The notes under the pieces are model-generated. The model saw only the letters and a list, made by a program, of their open reading frames with translations. It was not told the DNA's origin and made no database searches. Shown here piece after piece: positions 4,525 to 5,873 of a stretch of 5,873 nt of DNA. Source of the DNA: Patescibacteria group bacterium (GTDB lineage: Bacteria; Patescibacteriota; Minisyncoccia; Portnoybacterales; GWB1-42-6); NCBI GenBank assembly GCA_018826025.1, contig JAHKAK010000010.1:1-5873 (forward strand). Reading direction: 5' to 3'. A program made the translations under genes and the position numbers. How positions within the stretch are numbered: the first letter of the stretch is position 1; each line of letters starts with the position of its first letter.

Positions 4525-5727
4525 ATGCTTATTGGCATAGACGCCCGGTTTTTTGGCCCCAAAGCCAAGGGACTTGGCCGATACGCGCAAAAATTAATAG
4601 AAAGGCTGGAGCAAACGGATAAGCAAAATGATTATTTGGTTTTTTTGCGGCGCGCCAATTTTGATGAATATCAGCCGCAAAACCCGCGGTTTAAAAAAAT
4701 CTTAGCGCCTTATCGCTGGTATTCCATCGGCGAGCAGTTATTTTTCCCTTTTAAGCTTTATCAGTATAAAATTAACTTGATGCACTTTACGCATTTTAAC
4801 GCGCCAATGCTTTATTTTAAGCCATACGTCGTCACGATCCACGATTTAATTTTGCAAAGATTTCCGACTGTCAAAGATACATTATTTGGCCGGGTAAAAT
4901 ATTTTTTAAAAAATATTGGCTATAAGATAGTAATTCATTTAGTGGTTAACCGGGCCAAAAAAATCATCGCAATTTCGCGATTCGTGAAAAACGATATTAT
5001 TAAATCCTTTGGCGTGGCGGAGGAAAAAATATCGGTAATCTATGAGGGCGCGCCCGCCCGCTTCGCCAGCCAGCCCGCCTGCCAAGCAGAGCGAGGCGGC
5101 CAGGGCGAGAGCGTTGCGGGCGGGCCGGAAGAGTCTAGTAGACAAATATTGGTCAAATATGGAATTAAAAAACCATATTTGCTTTACGTTGGCAATGCTT
5201 ATCCGCAAAAAAATTTGGCGCGGCTAATAGAGGCGTTTAAAATTTTAGTTGAGGGTGGATATAATGATTTGCGATTAGCTTTGGTGGGGGAGAAGGAATA
5301 TTTTTATCGCAAATTGCGCGAGCAGTCAGAATCCATCATACTCCAGAGTATGGTAAAAAAAGACCAAATGGTTTTTACGGGTTTTGTGCCGGATGAAGAA
5401 CTCGGCGCCTTATACCAAAATGCCAGTATTTATGTTTTTCCGTCGTTGTGTGAAGGTTTTGGCTTGCCGCCGTTAGAAGCCATGGCGCGCGGCGCGCCGG
5501 TGGTTTCGTCCAATGCAACCTGCTTGCCGGAAATTCTGGGCCAAGCCGCGCATTATTTTGACGCGGCCAGTCCGGCTGATATGGCCGCAAAAATTAGCGA
5601 AGTTTTAACAGATGAAAGCTTACGTCAAAAATTAATCGTTGCCGGATTTGAACAGATCAAAAAATACTCCTGGCAGAGGATGGCGGAGGAGACGCAGAAG
5701 ATTTATGTCAATTGCGCTCGATGTTGA
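4525..5727 (+). CDS. GT4-family glycosyltransferase (GT-B fold), second copy
   Basis: This 400-residue GT4 enzyme is a distant paralogue of the upstream one. Landmarks are MLIGIDARFFGPKAKGLGRYA at the N-terminus, VVTIHDLILQRFP, IIAISRFVKNDI, YVGNAYPQKN (221-230, donor-binding K229), LALVGEKEYFY, GFVPDEELGALYQNASIYVF and the E-x7-E motif E310-GFGLPPL-E318. It is a predicted cytoplasmic sugar transferase of the same polysaccharide pathway. No start has a Shine-Dalgarno site. The ATG at 4525 is preferred because the family N-terminus starts at MLIGIDAR; an in-frame ATG at 4501, abutting the repeat, and a TTG at 4474 are alternatives. Residues from about 177 to 203 (PARFASQPACQAERGG, then QGESVAGGPEE) are encoded by a GC-rich palindromic insertion in the linker between the two Rossmann domains and look foreign to the family. 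Specificity cannot be predicted. Confidence 0.9.
   Translation: MLIGIDARFFGPKAKGLGRYAQKLIERLEQTDKQNDYLVFLRRANFDEYQPQNPRFKKILAPYRWYSIGEQLFFPFKLYQYKINLMHFTHFNAPMLYFKPYVVTIHDLILQRFPTVKDTLFGRVKYFLKNIGYKIVIHLVVNRAKKIIAISRFVKNDIIKSFGVAEEKISVIYEGAPARFASQPACQAERGGQGESVAGGPEESSRQILVKYGIKKPYLLYVGNAYPQKNLARLIEAFKILVEGGYNDLRLALVGEKEYFYRKLREQSESIILQSMVKKDQMVFTGFVPDEELGALYQNASIYVFPSLCEGFGLPPLEAMARGAPVVSSNATCLPEILGQAAHYFDAASPADMAAKISEVLTDESLRQKLIVAGFEQIKKYSWQRMAEETQKIYVNCARC
5052..5125. repeat. GC-rich palindromic element inserted in frame within the second GT4 gene
   Basis: GCCCGCCCGC (5052-5061) and GCGGGCGGGC (5116-5125) are exact reverse complements bounding 74 bp. Inside, CCGCCT (5075-5080) pairs with AGGCGG (5094-5099), and CTGC with GCAG at the tip (5079-5089). 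The block is far more GC-rich than the surrounding gene yet keeps the reading frame, encoding a low-complexity Ala/Gly/Gln segment between 'VIYEGA' and 'QILVKYG', which normally lie much closer together. Confidence 0.8.
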
Positions 5728-5809
5728 CTTTTCGCAGTTTTTCAGAGAAGATGCAACCTAAGAAGCGGAGGGAGTTCTTACCAGTTTTTGCTATATAAGG
5801 AGGTGAATT

Positions 5810-5873
5810 ATGAAAGTATCGGTAAAAATCGATGATTTTGGCGGAGTCGTGGAGGTGGGTAGCGGAAAAGCTA
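5810..5873 (+). CDS. Small hypothetical protein, N-terminal fragment (runs off window)
   Basis: The ATG at 5810 follows a strong ribosome binding site, AAGGAGGTG (5797-5805). Twenty-one codons are visible: MKVSVKIDDFGGVVEVGSGK, then A. The alternating hydrophobic pattern suggests two beta strands, but the fragment is too short to place. Its ribosome binding site matches the style of the left module, not that of the glycosyltransferases. The 82 nt after the second GT4 stop hold no clear terminator. A TGCTATATA at 5789-5797 resembles an extended -10, but it would start transcripts inside or after the ribosome binding site, so I do not call it. Confidence 0.6.
   Translation, partial: MKVSVKIDDFGGVVEVGSGKA

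Overview
The window reads as an accessory stretch of a bacterial chromosome, most likely from a Candidate Phyla Radiation (Patescibacteria) genome. The lineage call is inference. It rests on AT-rich, lysine-rich GT4 glycosyltransferases, a very short Wzz-like protein, polysaccharide genes without Shine-Dalgarno sites, and a high density of palindromic repeats. Every CDS reads through in the standard code. There is no rRNA, tRNA or CRISPR array.

Left edge (1-122, minus strand): the first 27 codons of a probable transposase run off the window. A 37-nt imperfect palindrome overlaps the region just upstream of its start.

Left module (about 180-2175, plus strand): four small-to-medium genes, each with a strong GGAGG ribosome binding site. 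Two (273-623 and 1761-2126) are diverged paralogues in which an N-terminal Cys/His (probably zinc-binding) module is joined to a C-terminal HicB-like domain. They share a nearly identical 21-nt non-coding leader and a similar hairpin motif downstream, so they look like copies of one cassette. Between them lie a 48-codon ORF that ends in a clear terminator and a TrpF-like TIM-barrel protein. The latter keeps the equivalent of the TrpF catalytic Asp but has Thr where TrpF has its catalytic Cys. I recognise no known system here.

Right module (about 2192-5727, plus strand): a promoter, a two-TM Wzz/YveK-like polysaccharide co-polymerase (2452-3045) and two GT4 glycosyltransferases (3160-4311 and 4525-5727). 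Together they look like part of a surface-polysaccharide locus: the GT4 enzymes would add sugars at the cytoplasmic face, and the Wzz-like protein would influence chain length. No polymerase, flippase or initiating transferase is in view. A new small gene with a strong ribosome binding site starts at 5810 and runs off the right edge.

The most unusual feature is the set of palindromic elements in the right module. One occupies each gap before and between these genes (2270-2408, 3099-3126, 4312-4360 and 4364-4500). Two more, of different sequence, lie in frame inside the two glycosyltransferase genes (3847-3875 and 5052-5125). The first of these encodes nearly the same peptide on both strands. 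This resembles the protein-inserting palindromic elements of Rickettsia.
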